NCBI RefSeq assembly: GCF_006716095.1
Contig: NZ_VFOK01000001.1
Location: 961,375 to 1,025,374, forward strand
From: Barrientosiimonas humi
GTDB lineage: Bacteria; Actinomycetota; Actinomycetes; Actinomycetales; Dermatophilaceae
Reading direction: 5' to 3'
DNA: 64,000 bases
Below, one piece after another: positions 29,932 through 38,821 of this stretch. Position numbers and translations under genes: made by a program. The notes beneath the pieces were generated by a model. It worked only from the letters and a program-made list of their open reading frames with translations, did not search any database and was not told where the DNA came from. Numbering within the stretch: the stretch's first letter is position 1; each line of letters begins with the position of its first letter.

Positions 29932-30078
29932 CACGCCGGTCGAGTGGGCCAACACGCCGGTCGAGTAGGCCAGCACGCCGGTCGAGCGGGCCAGCACGCC
30001 GGTCGAGCGGGCCAACACGCCGGTCGAGTAGGCCAACACGCCGGTCGAGCGGGCCAACACGCCGGTCGAGTAGGCCCG
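29932..30078. repeat. Tandem array of seven 21-bp repeats
   Basis: Seven head-to-tail copies of a 21-base unit begin at 29932, 29953, 29974, 29995, 30016, 30037 and 30058. Each contains CACGCCGGTCGAG, then two variable bases (TG, TA or CG), then GGCC. The last copy runs straight into a complete copy of the dispersed intergenic repeat (30062-30106), and the unit matches that repeat's left end. The array is therefore probably an expansion of one arm of the element. Confidence 0.9.
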
Positions 30079-30106
30079 CGAGGGACGAGCGGGACGTATC
30101 GAGACC
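30062..30106. repeat. Dispersed intergenic repeat, copy 1
   Basis: It begins CCGGTCGAGTAGG, has a GCGAGGGACGAGCGGG centre and ends CGTATCGAGACC. The same ends recur at eight more places to the right in either orientation. Confidence 0.8.
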
Positions 30107-30136
30107 CGCCAGCGGAGGGCATGAGGGGTCGGCGCC

Positions 30137-30331
30137 ATGGGACTCTTCGGTTCGGCCAGCGACAAGACGCCCCTGGAACTGCCCGACGCTCTGGCGCAGC
30201 GGGTGGATGACCTGCTGGCCCGCGACGACTACTTCGCCGCCATCAGGCAGGTGCGCCGGGAGACCGGGGCCGGCCTCGTGGTCGGCACCCGGGCCGTCGA
30301 CCATGGCCAGGAGCTGCGCGACTCGGCGTGA
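30137..30331 (+). CDS. Small protein resembling the ribosomal protein bL12 C-terminal domain
   Basis: A 64-residue protein. Its second half (AAIRQVRRETGAGLVVGTRAVDHG) resembles the C-terminal domain of ribosomal protein L7/L12, whose core reads like KxxVIKxVRExTGLGLKEAKxLV. Free-standing L12-like small proteins occur in actinobacteria and their role is unknown. GAGGGG lies eight bases before the ATG. It is convergent with the next gene, with four bases between the stops. Confidence 0.7.
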   Translation: MGLFGSASDKTPLELPDALAQRVDDLLARDDYFAAIRQVRRETGAGLVVGTRAVDHGQELRDSA

Positions 30332-30335
30332 AGGG

Positions 30336-31289
30336 TCAGGCGTCGGCCCAGCGCAGCACCCGGAGCGCGCGCAGGGTGTTCCACCGGCTCGGACGGCCGA
30401 CCCCGTCGTCCAGCGCGAACCACTGCATCCCCGCATGCAGGTTCTCCAGCAGCCAGGTGCCGTCCGCGGCCTGCTTGCTGCGGATCAGGTCCAGCGCCTC
30501 GGCGAGCCGCGGGTCCGGGGCCGCACCGGTGTCCCTGAAGTAGTCGAGCGCGCGCAGCACGTCGTAGTGCCAGTGCGGCGGGAAGGCCGGCAGCAGGAAG
30601 TCGGAGTCGACCACCTCGCCGGTGCTGAGCCGGCGCAGGAGACCGCGTTCTAGCAGGTACTCCTCACCCGCCTGCCGGGCCGCGGTGACGTCGATCGAGC
30701 CGCCGGCGCGGGCGTACTCCCACAGGCCCTCCAGCACGCAGATCGTGGTGTGGAACGAGGAGCGGGCCGAGCCGTTCTCGGCCTCGCAGTTCCAGCCGCC
30801 GTCGGGCAGGCGCTCGCGGAGCAGGCGGGTCACGATGCCGTCGACCGGCTGGCCGAAGGAGGCACCGATCGCCACCGTGCCTCCGTTGATGCACGGCTCG
30901 ACCTCGCCGTCGAAGAAGCGGGAGCCGTCGTACTCCCAGCGGGCCTTGTCGGCGGCGGCCTGCACGGCGGTGCGCACGCGCGGGTCGGCCGGGTCGGCGC
31001 CGAACGCCAGCAGCAGGCGCAGCGTCGGCAGCGTGGCGACCCAGGGTTGGGCGTCGCGGTCGCCGACGACGGAAGCAGGCGGCGTCCAGCCGTTGCCCGG
31101 GAAGCACGCGCCACCGGCCCACTGGCCGTCCTCTTGCAGGTCGAGAAGCCTTGCTCCCCAACCGGTTTCGGTGATCCTGGCTCGCTCGGCGGCGACGTCG
31201 GCGTGGCTGGCGTCGGTCAGGTCGCGCAGCACCTGCCAGCGGATCGCCGGGTCCCCGTCGAGCAGCCACTCGGTCACGTCCGTCGCCAT
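30336..31289 (-). CDS. Prenyltransferase/squalene-cyclase-like alpha-alpha barrel protein
   Basis: A 317-residue protein built of helical repeats with DGGWNCEAENGSARSSFHTT, EYDGSRFFDGEVEPC and DGTWLLENLHAG, reminiscent of QW repeats in the alpha/alpha-toroid family (squalene oxidase repeats). The DxDD motif needed for class II terpene cyclisation is not seen, so cyclase activity is doubtful. A single-domain protein of this kind is common in actinobacteria and has no established function. ATG at 31289 follows GGAG. Confidence 0.75.
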   Translation of the reverse strand: MATDVTEWLLDGDPAIRWQVLRDLTDASHADVAAERARITETGWGARLLDLQEDGQWAGGACFPGNGWTPPASVVGDRDAQPWVATLPTLRLLLAFGADPADPRVRTAVQAAADKARWEYDGSRFFDGEVEPCINGGTVAIGASFGQPVDGIVTRLLRERLPDGGWNCEAENGSARSSFHTTICVLEGLWEYARAGGSIDVTAARQAGEEYLLERGLLRRLSTGEVVDSDFLLPAFPPHWHYDVLRALDYFRDTGAAPDPRLAEALDLIRSKQAADGTWLLENLHAGMQWFALDDGVGRPSRWNTLRALRVLRWADA

Positions 31290-31357
31290 GTCGGTCTCCT
31301 TCGCCTGGGTGGGAGCGACGCTAGAGCCGGTTGCGGACGGTTGGCGTCAGGTTGGGG

Positions 31358-31430
31358 GGTCTCGATACGCCGCTCGTGCCTCGCGGCTACTCGACCGGCT
31401 TGGGGGTGGGGGCTACTCGACCGGCTTGGG
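31358..31430. repeat. Dispersed intergenic repeat, copy 2, with an extra partial arm
   Basis: In the opposite orientation to copy 1: GGTCTCGATACGCCGCTCG, a short centre, then CTACTCGACCGGCTTGGG (to about 31405). A second GGCTACTCGACCGGCTTGGG follows at 31411-31430, a one-unit duplication of the same arm that is multiplied in the 29.9-kb array. Confidence 0.8.
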
Positions 31431-31518
31431 AGGGGCGGGGAACGTGAGGTGGGGGTGGGCCCGTCACAGGTCTGGACAACCAAGCCCGTGGGGGTGCGGG
31501 CGAACCGGAGGAGGGGCC

Positions 31519-32061
31519 ATGACGGTCATCGAGCAGGAGCGGGTCGACCACGAGGGCGAGACCCAGGTGCGGATCGACTGCCCGCAGCGCATCGACCTGC
31601 GGCGGCTCACCAAGCCGAAGGGCCGGATGGCCTCGGTCGTGCGGGTCATGCCGGGTGACGGCGACAACCGGCTGCCGCTGCCGGCGGTGTCGATCGCGCA
31701 GCTGCTGCTGCGGCCGTACTACGCGACCATCCGGGTCGACGGCGCGTTCGGCGCGCAGACCCGGGCCGCGGTGATGGCCTTCCAGGTGCGCACGCACCGG
31801 CGCGTCACCGGGATGCTCGGTCAGGACGACTGGGCGATCCTGTGCGACCGCAGCACGGTGACCATCGGCAGCCGCGGCAACGCCGTGCGAGCGGTGCAGC
31901 TGCTGCTCAACCACCGTCTCCCGATCGGGCGCCAGCTCGTCGTCGACGGTGTCTTCGGCACCGGCACGAGCATGACCGTCAAGGACGTCCAGCGCGCCGC
32001 GGGGCTGCAGCCCACCGGCCTGGTCGACCGGGCGACGTACGCGGCGTTGCTGCACGCGTGA
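31519..32061 (+). CDS. Peptidoglycan-binding domain protein (two repeats)
   Basis: A 180-residue protein with two PG_binding_1-type repeats, around residues 58-105 (VSIAQLLLRPYY ... VDGAFGAQTRAAVMAFQ) and 115-178 (AVRAVQLLLNHRL ... VDGVFGTGTSMTVKDVQ). No signal peptide is visible, which is odd for a wall-binding protein; the domain is also used in other contexts. The ATG follows GGAGGAGGGG. It ends 50 bases before the ABC transporter operon but probably belongs to a separate unit. Confidence 0.8.
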   Translation: MTVIEQERVDHEGETQVRIDCPQRIDLRRLTKPKGRMASVVRVMPGDGDNRLPLPAVSIAQLLLRPYYATIRVDGAFGAQTRAAVMAFQVRTHRRVTGMLGQDDWAILCDRSTVTIGSRGNAVRAVQLLLNHRLPIGRQLVVDGVFGTGTSMTVKDVQRAAGLQPTGLVDRATYAALLHA

Positions 32062-32077
32062 CCTTCCGGGCCGGGTC

Positions 32078-32083
32078 TAGTCT
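32078..32083 (+). promoter_or_regulatory. Possible -10 element of the sugar ABC operon
   Basis: TAGTCT lies 30 bases before the start of the binding-protein gene, whose own AGGAGG is separate. No convincing -35 element is seen. Confidence 0.35.
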
Positions 32084-32113
32084 GCGAACAAGTCCCGTCG
32101 CAGGAGGTCCGCC

Positions 32114-33397
32114 ATGTCCGGAGCATCGTTCCGCCCGTCCCGCCGTCACGCGCTCGCCCTCTCCGGCTCGGCCCTGACGGCCGCGGCCCTGGCCGCCTGC
32201 GGGGGCAACACCGGCCGGCCGGAGTCGGGCGGCAGCAGCAGCGGCGGCAAGCCGACCATCGCGCAGTGGTACCACCAGTACGGCGAGGACGGCACCGAGC
32301 AGGCGGTCAAGAAGTACGCCTCGGAGTATCCCGACGCGTCGGTCAACGTCACCTGGATCCCCGGCGACTACGACAAGAAGGCCGCCTCCTCGCTGCTCAC
32401 CTCGAGCGGGCCCGACGTCTTCGAGTACGGCAACGGCCCGACCATCGACATGATCACCGGCAAGCAGGTGGTCGACCTGAGCGACCTGCTCGGCCCGGCC
32501 AGGTCCGACTTCACCCCGTCGCTGCTGGAGCGGATGACCTACCAGGGCAAGCTCTACGGCATCCCGCAGGTCGTCGACATGCAGCTGTTCGTCTATCGCA
32601 AGAGCATGCTCAGCAAGGCCGGCGTGACGCCGCCGCGCACGTTCGACGAGCTGCTCGCCGCCGCCGACAAGCTCACCCAGGGCAAGGTCAAGGGGCTGTT
32701 CCTCGGCAACGACGGCGGCGCCGGCGTGATGGGCGGGCCGGTGCTGTGGTCCAGCGGCACCGACTACCTCACCCAGGACGACAAGCCGGCGTTCAACACC
32801 CCCGCGGTCGCGCAGGCGCTCGCCAAGCTCGCGACGCTGTTCAAGAGCGGCAACCTGCTGCTCGGCGCGCCCAGCGACTGGTCGGAGCCCGCGGCCATCA
32901 CCCAGGGCCTGACCGCCATGCAGTGGACCGGCCTGTGGACCCTGCCGATGATCCAGGAGGCGCTCGGCGACGACTTCGGCGTCTTCCCGTTCCCGGCGAT
33001 CGGGTCCGGCGGCAAGCCGGCGGTGCCGGTCGGCGCCTACTCCGCCTGCGTGAGCGCGAAGGCCAAGAACGTCACGGCGGCGAAGCAGTTCGTGAAGTGG
33101 CTGTGGGTCGACCAGACCGACAAGCAGCTGGACTGGGCTCAGTCGTACGGCTTCCACGTGCCGGCCCGCAAGAGCCTGATCGCCAAGGCCGAGAAGCTCA
33201 AGACCGGTCCGGCGAAGCAGGCGGCCGACATGGTCACGCAGTACGGCCACCCGCAGACGCCGCTGCTGTGGACCCCGGCGTCGGCCTCGGCGTTCGGTGA
33301 CGCGGTCGACAAGATCATCCGGTCGGGCGCCGACCCGAAGAGCTCGCTCGCGGCCGTGCAGCGCACGGTCACCAACGAGCTCAAGCGCTTCGCCTGA
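32114..33397 (+). CDS. Extracellular solute-binding lipoprotein (sugar ABC importer, family 1)
   Basis: A 427-residue lipoprotein. Its signal has twin arginines (SRRHALALSGSALTA) and a lipobox LAAC at about residues 32-35, so it would be lipidated and processed by LspA. The mature protein is a family 1 sugar-binding protein (IAQWYHQYGEDGTE near the N-terminus, YGIPQVVDMQLFVYRKSM in the middle). AGGAGG precedes the ATG. The substrate is probably a mono- or oligosaccharide but cannot be specified. Two permease genes follow with very short gaps. Confidence 0.9.
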   Translation: MSGASFRPSRRHALALSGSALTAAALAACGGNTGRPESGGSSSGGKPTIAQWYHQYGEDGTEQAVKKYASEYPDASVNVTWIPGDYDKKAASSLLTSSGPDVFEYGNGPTIDMITGKQVVDLSDLLGPARSDFTPSLLERMTYQGKLYGIPQVVDMQLFVYRKSMLSKAGVTPPRTFDELLAAADKLTQGKVKGLFLGNDGGAGVMGGPVLWSSGTDYLTQDDKPAFNTPAVAQALAKLATLFKSGNLLLGAPSDWSEPAAITQGLTAMQWTGLWTLPMIQEALGDDFGVFPFPAIGSGGKPAVPVGAYSACVSAKAKNVTAAKQFVKWLWVDQTDKQLDWAQSYGFHVPARKSLIAKAEKLKTGPAKQAADMVTQYGHPQTPLLWTPASASAFGDAVDKIIRSGADPKSSLAAVQRTVTNELKRFA

Positions 33398-33405
33398 CCC
33401 GCGAC

Positions 33406-34365
33406 ATGGCGAGCCCCGCCGAGGTGCGCCCGGCTGCGCGCACGCCTGCGCCCGCGCGCAGCAAGCGCCGCTGGACCGACAGCCCGCACCTGTGGTTCTG
33501 GATCTTCGTCGGGCCGTTCCTGGTCGGGCTGACCGTCTTCGTGCTCGTCCCGATCGTGTGGAGCGTCTGGCTGAGCTTCTACGAGGCCCGAAACACCGTC
33601 ACCCCAACGGAATTCGTGGGTCTGCGCAACTACACGAACATGCTGTCCGACCCGGCGTTCCGGTCGAGCCTCGGCACGTTCGTGGTGTTCGCGCTGTTCA
33701 TCGTCCCGACGACGTTCGTCATCTCGCTCGGGCTCGCGGTGCTCGTCAACGGGGCGGCGAGGGGGCGCAGCTTCTTCCGGTCGGTGTTCTTCCTGCCCAC
33801 GGCGTGCTCGTACGTCGTCGCGGCCATGATCTGGCGCGGCTCGCTGTTCTCCGGGGTCAGCTCGGGCGCGATCAACACCGTGCTCGGCACCGTGGGGATC
33901 GCGCCGGTCGCGTGGCTGTCGGTGGTCGACCCGCCGTGGTACTGGCTGGTCATCACGACCGCCCGGCTGTGGCTGCAGGTCGGCTTCTTCATGGTGCTCT
34001 TCCTCGCTGCGCTGCAACGGATCCCGCGCACGATGTACGAGGCGGCCGCCCTCGACGGGGCGGTCGGCTGGAAGGCGTTCCGTTACATCACCGTGCCGCA
34101 GCTCAAGGCCACCTCGACCGCGGTGCTGCTGCTCCTGCTGGTCAACGCCTTCCAGGCGTTCGACGAGTTCTACAACCTGATGTCCAGCACCGGCGGCTAC
34201 CCGCCGTACGCCCGCCCGCCGCTCGTCTACCTGTACTACACCGCCCTCGGGGACGTGCAGGACTTCGGCAACGGCAGCGCCGGCGCGGTGATCCTCACGC
34301 TGATGATCGCCCTGTTCGCCCTCGCGCAGGGTCGGCTGACCGGCATCGGGCGGAGGGAGGACTGA
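33406..34365 (+). CDS. Sugar ABC transporter permease (MalF/UgpA-like)
   Basis: A 319-residue inner membrane protein with six predicted helices beginning FWIFVGPFLVGLTVFVLVPIV. The EAA loop that contacts the ATPase reads MYEAAALDGAVGWKAFRYIT. It starts eight bases after the binding protein and pairs with the next gene to form the channel. Confidence 0.92.
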   Translation: MASPAEVRPAARTPAPARSKRRWTDSPHLWFWIFVGPFLVGLTVFVLVPIVWSVWLSFYEARNTVTPTEFVGLRNYTNMLSDPAFRSSLGTFVVFALFIVPTTFVISLGLAVLVNGAARGRSFFRSVFFLPTACSYVVAAMIWRGSLFSGVSSGAINTVLGTVGIAPVAWLSVVDPPWYWLVITTARLWLQVGFFMVLFLAALQRIPRTMYEAAALDGAVGWKAFRYITVPQLKATSTAVLLLLLVNAFQAFDEFYNLMSSTGGYPPYARPPLVYLYYTALGDVQDFGNGSAGAVILTLMIALFALAQGRLTGIGRRED

Positions 34366-34366
34366 G

Positions 34367-35224
34367 ATGGCCGCGCCCACCGTCGTCGGCGAGAAGCGAG
34401 GCAGCGCAGCGTCTTTCGTGCGTTACGCCCTGCTCGTCGTGCTGGCGCTGATCTTCCTCGTGCCGTTCTACCTGCTGCTGCGCAACGCGCTGTCGACCGA
34501 GCAGCAGATCACCAGCGTCGACGGGTGGACCTGGTTCCCGAGCTCGCCGCAGTGGGGCAACCTGCCGGAGGTCTTCAGCAGCCGGTCGGTGCCGCTCGCG
34601 CGCAGCATGGTCAACTCGCTGCTCATCGCCGTCACCCAGACCGTGGGGGTGCTGGTGATCTCGGCGATGGCCGGATACGGCCTGGCCCGGTCGCAGGTGC
34701 GCTACGCCAACGCCGTCTTCTACGTCGTGCTCGCGACCCTGCTGATCCCGGCGGCGGTGACCTTCGTCCCGATGTTCGTCATGGTGAGCACGCTCGGCTG
34801 GGTCTCGACGCTGCGCGGCCTGATCGTGCCCGGGCTGTTCCAGGCCCTCGCGACGTTCCTGTTCCGGCAGTACTTCCTCGGCTTCCCCAAGACCCTCGAG
34901 GAGGCGGCGCAGATCGACGGAGCCGGCCCCTGGCGTACGTTCTGGCGGATCGTCGTCCCGAACTCGTGGGGGTTCGTCGCGGCCGTCGCGACGATCACGT
35001 TCATCGGCAGCTGGAACGCGTTCCTGTGGCCGCTGGTCATCGGGCAGGACCAGTCGTCGTGGACGGTGCAGATCGCGCTGTCGACGTATGTCACCGCGCA
35101 GTCGGTCAACCTGCACGGCATGTTCATGGCGGCGATCGTGTCGATGCTGCCGCTGCTGCTGATGTTCCTGTTCCTGCAGCGGTGGATCGTGGCCGGTGTC
35201 GAGCAGACCGGGATCAACGAATAG
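34367..35224 (+). CDS. Sugar ABC transporter permease (MalG/UgpE-like)
   Basis: A 285-residue partner permease with six helices (VLALIFLVPFYLLLRNALS at the first) and the EAA loop LEEAAQIDGAGPWRTFWRIV. It starts one base after the previous stop. No ATPase gene follows; a shared MsiK-type ATPase encoded elsewhere is the usual solution in actinobacteria. Confidence 0.92.
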   Translation: MAAPTVVGEKRGSAASFVRYALLVVLALIFLVPFYLLLRNALSTEQQITSVDGWTWFPSSPQWGNLPEVFSSRSVPLARSMVNSLLIAVTQTVGVLVISAMAGYGLARSQVRYANAVFYVVLATLLIPAAVTFVPMFVMVSTLGWVSTLRGLIVPGLFQALATFLFRQYFLGFPKTLEEAAQIDGAGPWRTFWRIVVPNSWGFVAAVATITFIGSWNAFLWPLVIGQDQSSWTVQIALSTYVTAQSVNLHGMFMAAIVSMLPLLLMFLFLQRWIVAGVEQTGINE

Positions 35225-35227
35225 CCT
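35222..35227 (+). promoter_or_regulatory. Possible -10 element for leaderless ptrB mRNA
   Basis: TAGCCT starts inside the upstream permease stop codon and ends seven bases before the GTG start of the peptidase gene, which has no ribosome-binding site. Confidence 0.35.
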
Positions 35228-35234
35228 CGACCGG

Positions 35235-37355
35235 GTGAGTCAGCCCACACCCGCAGCCCTGCCCGAGCCGCCGCGCGCCGAGCGCCGCCCGCACGAGCGG
35301 ACGCACCACGGCGACACGTTCGTGGACGACTACCACTGGCTCAGCGTCGCCGACGACCCGCAGGTGCTGGAGCACCTGCGCGCCGAGAACGCCTACACCG
35401 AGGCGCGCACCGCGCACCTCGCCGGGCTCACCGAGACGCTCTTCCAGGAGATGCGGGCGCGGATCCGCGAGACCGACATGAGCGTGCCGGTGCGCAAGGA
35501 CGGCTGGTGGTACTTCTCGCGCACGCAGGAGGGCAAGCAGTACGAGACCCACGCGCGGGTGGCGTACGTCGCCGGCGAGCCGCGGCCGGTCCCCGAGCCC
35601 GGGGTGGAGCTGCCCGGCGAGCAGGTGCTGCTCGACGGCAACGTCGAGGCCGGCCAGCGCGACTTCTTCGAGCTCGGCGGGCTCGAGCCGGACCCGGCGG
35701 GGGAGCGCGTCGCGTTCCTGTTCGACGAGCGCGGCGACGAGCTCTACGCCCTCGTCGTGCGCGACATCGCCTCCGGCGAGGTGCTCGACGACGCGGTGAC
35801 CGGCGCGGGCACGGGTCTGGTGTGGAGCCTCGACGGGCGCTACGTGTTCTACACCCGGCGCGACGACGCGTGGCGCAGCTTCCAGGTGTGGCGGCACGAG
35901 GTCGGCCGGCCGACCGGCGACGACGTGCTGGTCTTCCAGGAGGACGACGCGCTGTTCTCCATCGGCATCGACGCCTCGCGCGACGACCGCTGGCTGGAGA
36001 TCTGGAGCGAGTCGCGCACGACCACCGAGGTGGCGCTGCTCGACCTCGCCGACCCGACCGGCGCGCCGCGCGTCGTGGAGCCGCGCACCCCCGGTCTCGA
36101 CTACGGCATCGAGGTCGACGGCGACCGGATCCTGGTGGTGCACAACGCTTCTCGCGTCGACTTCGACCTGGCGTGGGCGCCGCTCGCGACGCCGGGGCGG
36201 GAGAGCTGGCGGCCGGTGCTGTCCGGCGAGGACGGCGACCGCATCCTCGGCGTGAGCGCGTTCGAGACGTTCACCGCGGTGACGATGCGGCACGGCGGGC
36301 TGGCGACCGTGCGCCTGCTCGACCGCACCGACGACGGCTACGGCGAGCCGCGCGACGTGCCCGTCGACTCCGAGGTCTACACGCTCGCGGTCGGCTCCAA
36401 CCCGGAGTACGCCAGCGAGGCCCTGCAGGTCGTGCTCGTGTCCTACCTGACGCCGCGGGCGGTCTACGACCTCGACCCGGCGACGGGAGAGATGACCCTG
36501 CTGCAGCAGCGCGAGGTGCCGGGCTACGACCCGTCGCGCTACCGCGAGGAGCGGCTGTGGGTCGAGGCCCGCGACGGCGCGAAGGTGCCGGTGTCGCTCG
36601 TGCGGCGCGCGGACGTACGGCCCGACGGGGACAACCCCGTGCTGGTGTCGGGCTACGGCGCCTACGAGATCTCCAACGACCCGTACTTCTCGGCGGCGCG
36701 GCTGTCGCTACTGGACCGGGGCGTCGTCTATGCGGTGGCGCACGTGCGCGGCGGCGGCGAGCTAGGGCGCGCGTGGTACGACCAGGGCAAGCTGCTGGCG
36801 AAGCCCAACACCTTCACCGACTTCGTCGACGTGACGCGTGCGCTCGTCGAGCAGAAGTGGGCGTCGCCCGATCGCGTTGCGGCAGAAGGTGGTTCGGCGG
36901 GCGGCCTGCTGATGGGTGCGGCCGTCAACGAGGCGCCGGAGCTCTATCGCGTGGTGCACGCGGCGGTGCCGTTCGTCGACGCGCTGACGACGATCCTCAA
37001 CCCCGACCTGCCGCTGACCGTGGGGGAGTGGGAGGAGTGGGGCAACCCGCTGGAGGACCCCGAGGTCTATGCGGTGATGAAGGCGTACACGCCGTACGAG
37101 AACGTGCGCGCCGTCGACTACCCGACGATCCTCGCGACGACCAGCCTGCACGACACGCGCGTGTTCGTCGCCGAGCCGGCCAAGTGGGTGCAGGCGCTGC
37201 GCGACACGGTGACCAGCGACTTCGCCGAGCGGCCGGTGCTGTTCAAGGTCGAGATGGGCGGCGGGCACGGCGGCCACAGCGGCCGTTACGACTCCTGGCG
37301 GCAGCACGCGTTCGAGAACGCGGTGATCCTCGACGCGCTGGGTGCCGCCGAGTAG
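35235..37355 (+). CDS. ptrB: S9 family prolyl oligopeptidase / oligopeptidase B
   Basis: A 706-residue cytoplasmic serine peptidase: an N-terminal seven-bladed propeller (to about residue 420) and a C-terminal alpha/beta hydrolase domain. The triad is visible as S554 (EGGSAGGLLMG), D640 (TSLHDTRV) and H678 (MGGGHGGHSGR). The segment ISNDPYFSAARLSLLDRG is typical of oligopeptidase B, which cleaves short peptides after basic residues. GTG at 35235 fits the family's usual N-terminus. Its stop lies three bases from the convergent stress-protein gene. Confidence 0.93.
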   Translation: MSQPTPAALPEPPRAERRPHERTHHGDTFVDDYHWLSVADDPQVLEHLRAENAYTEARTAHLAGLTETLFQEMRARIRETDMSVPVRKDGWWYFSRTQEGKQYETHARVAYVAGEPRPVPEPGVELPGEQVLLDGNVEAGQRDFFELGGLEPDPAGERVAFLFDERGDELYALVVRDIASGEVLDDAVTGAGTGLVWSLDGRYVFYTRRDDAWRSFQVWRHEVGRPTGDDVLVFQEDDALFSIGIDASRDDRWLEIWSESRTTTEVALLDLADPTGAPRVVEPRTPGLDYGIEVDGDRILVVHNASRVDFDLAWAPLATPGRESWRPVLSGEDGDRILGVSAFETFTAVTMRHGGLATVRLLDRTDDGYGEPRDVPVDSEVYTLAVGSNPEYASEALQVVLVSYLTPRAVYDLDPATGEMTLLQQREVPGYDPSRYREERLWVEARDGAKVPVSLVRRADVRPDGDNPVLVSGYGAYEISNDPYFSAARLSLLDRGVVYAVAHVRGGGELGRAWYDQGKLLAKPNTFTDFVDVTRALVEQKWASPDRVAAEGGSAGGLLMGAAVNEAPELYRVVHAAVPFVDALTTILNPDLPLTVGEWEEWGNPLEDPEVYAVMKAYTPYENVRAVDYPTILATTSLHDTRVFVAEPAKWVQALRDTVTSDFAERPVLFKVEMGGGHGGHSGRYDSWRQHAFENAVILDALGAAE

Positions 37356-37358
37356 TCG

Positions 37359-38189
37359 TCAGCGGGTCACGACCACCGTGGCGTCGCAGCGCCACAGCAC
37401 CCCGCCCGCGACGCGGCCGAGCGTCAGGTCGGCGAAGCCCCCGCCACCGCGTGCGCCGAGGACGACCAGGTCGTGCTCGGCCGCCTGCGCCAGCAGCGTG
37501 CGGGTGACGCCACCGGAGAGCACCTCGCCCCGGATCTTCACGTCGGGGAACTCGCGGGCCACGTCGGCGACGGTCGAGTCGAGCGCCCCGGCGGCCTGCG
37601 ACCGGTCGCGGCCGGAGCCGCTGGGGTCGCGCTGCCAGACGTGCACGGCCAGCACGTCGGACCCGGTGGCGTCGGCGTCGGCCGCGGCCCAGCGCAGAGC
37701 GCCCAGGTCGTCGAACCGGTCGATGCCGACCAGCACGCTGCCGCGCGGGGTGTCGCGCTCCGGGCGCACGACGGCGACCGGGCAGGCCGCGTGGATGGCG
37801 ACCTGGTGGGCGGTCGACCCGAGCGACCAGCGCAGCATCGAGTCGCCGTGGCTGCCGAGGACGACCAGACGCGAGACGCGCGAGGCCGTGACCAGGGCGG
37901 CCGCGGGGAACCGGTTGGTCGACGAGACGCTGACGTAGAGGTCGGGATGCTCGGCCAGCACCTTGGCGCGCGCCTGCTCCAGCCGCTGCCGGTGCAGCTG
38001 GTTCATCGGCCGGCTGTCTTGGTGGTCGTGGTCCCAGCCGTCCTTGCTCTCGGGACTGCGGGCCGCGACCAGGTGCAGCGGCGCCCCCCAGGCCGTGGCG
38101 CGGCCGACGGCCCAGGCCAGCGCCTGGCGCGAGTCGGGGGAGGGATCGAGGCCGACGACGACGCCGTCGGGCCGGATAGTGCTGTCCAT
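37359..38189 (-). CDS. Universal stress protein with tandem USP domains
   Basis: A 276-residue protein with two UspA folds. The first has the ATP-binding signature LGSHGDSMLRWSLGSTAHQV; the second has LGARGGGGFADLTLGRVAGG, where the usual Gly-Ser/Thr end is changed, so only the first may bind nucleotide well. Tandem USPs are common in actinobacteria and respond to hypoxia or stationary phase. ATG at 38189 with AAGGTGG upstream is preferred; an alternative start is at 38213. Confidence 0.88.
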   Translation of the reverse strand: MDSTIRPDGVVVGLDPSPDSRQALAWAVGRATAWGAPLHLVAARSPESKDGWDHDHQDSRPMNQLHRQRLEQARAKVLAEHPDLYVSVSSTNRFPAAALVTASRVSRLVVLGSHGDSMLRWSLGSTAHQVAIHAACPVAVVRPERDTPRGSVLVGIDRFDDLGALRWAAADADATGSDVLAVHVWQRDPSGSGRDRSQAAGALDSTVADVAREFPDVKIRGEVLSGGVTRTLLAQAAEHDLVVLGARGGGGFADLTLGRVAGGVLWRCDATVVVTR

Positions 38190-38306
38190 GCCAGACCACC
38201 TTGCGCGGGTCACCTGGCGGCGGGGGACGCGCGACGTGGCGTGTCGGCCGTCGTCACGGGCGAAGGTCGCCCGTCCTCCTCACTGTAGGACGGCGTACGG
38301 CGGGAG

Positions 38307-38768
38307 TCAGCCCTGCTCGACGGTGCGCTTGATCTTGGCGAGCGTGGTGTTCATGTCGCGGGTGAGCGTGGCGTCGAAGTTGTCGTCGCCGCCGAAGAAG
38401 CGGTCGATGAGCGTGTGGCTGAGCTTGGTGGTGCCGCCGGGGGCCTCGCGGCGCTCGATCACGCGGGTGCGCGTCCCGCCCTCGAGCGGCTGCAGCTCAT
38501 AGCTCCAGACCGCGTGGTTCTCGCGCACCTTGAACGCCAGCTTGCGGCCGGGCTCGAACGTGGTCACCTTGGCGGTGGTCGGCCAGACGCGCCACCCCGC
38601 CTGGTTGATGTTGATGGTGGTGGTGCCCTCGCGCACCGGGCCACCGCGGATGATCATCTTCTTGGTCTGCGGGCTCCACTTGCTCATCCGCTTCAGGTCG
38701 GACACGACAGCCCACACCTGCTCGGGGGAGGCGTCGATCACGGTCTCGGCGTGCAGGTCGTTGCTCAT
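38307..38768 (-). CDS. SRPBCC (START-like) family protein
   Basis: A 153-residue protein with the helix-grip fold pattern of polyketide cyclase/dehydrase-type proteins: ETVIDASPEQVWAVVSDLKRMSKWSP near the start and a long C-terminal helix. It binds a hydrophobic ligand, which cannot be guessed. The upstream region contains a copy of the dispersed repeat. Confidence 0.85.
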   Translation of the reverse strand: MSNDLHAETVIDASPEQVWAVVSDLKRMSKWSPQTKKMIIRGGPVREGTTTININQAGWRVWPTTAKVTTFEPGRKLAFKVRENHAVWSYELQPLEGGTRTRVIERREAPGGTTKLSHTLIDRFFGGDDNFDATLTRDMNTTLAKIKRTVEQG

Positions 38769-38821
38769 GACGCCAACCTACTGGACGGTCACTTCGTGGT
38801 CCCCCGGTCGTCGAGGCAGGA

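Noticed and set aside
29932-30078. CRISPR array
   Set aside because: The repeats are head to tail without unique spacers, so it is a minisatellite.
29830-30165. 111-residue frame with a seven-residue repeat over the 21-bp array
   Set aside because: A 21-bp repeat gives a seven-residue repeat in any open frame; there is no independent start and it overlaps the dnaE1 end.
32114-35224. A missing ATPase gene within the sugar ABC operon
   Set aside because: I looked for Walker A/B frames on both sides and found none; sharing an ATPase is normal in this group, so I do not treat it as a defect.
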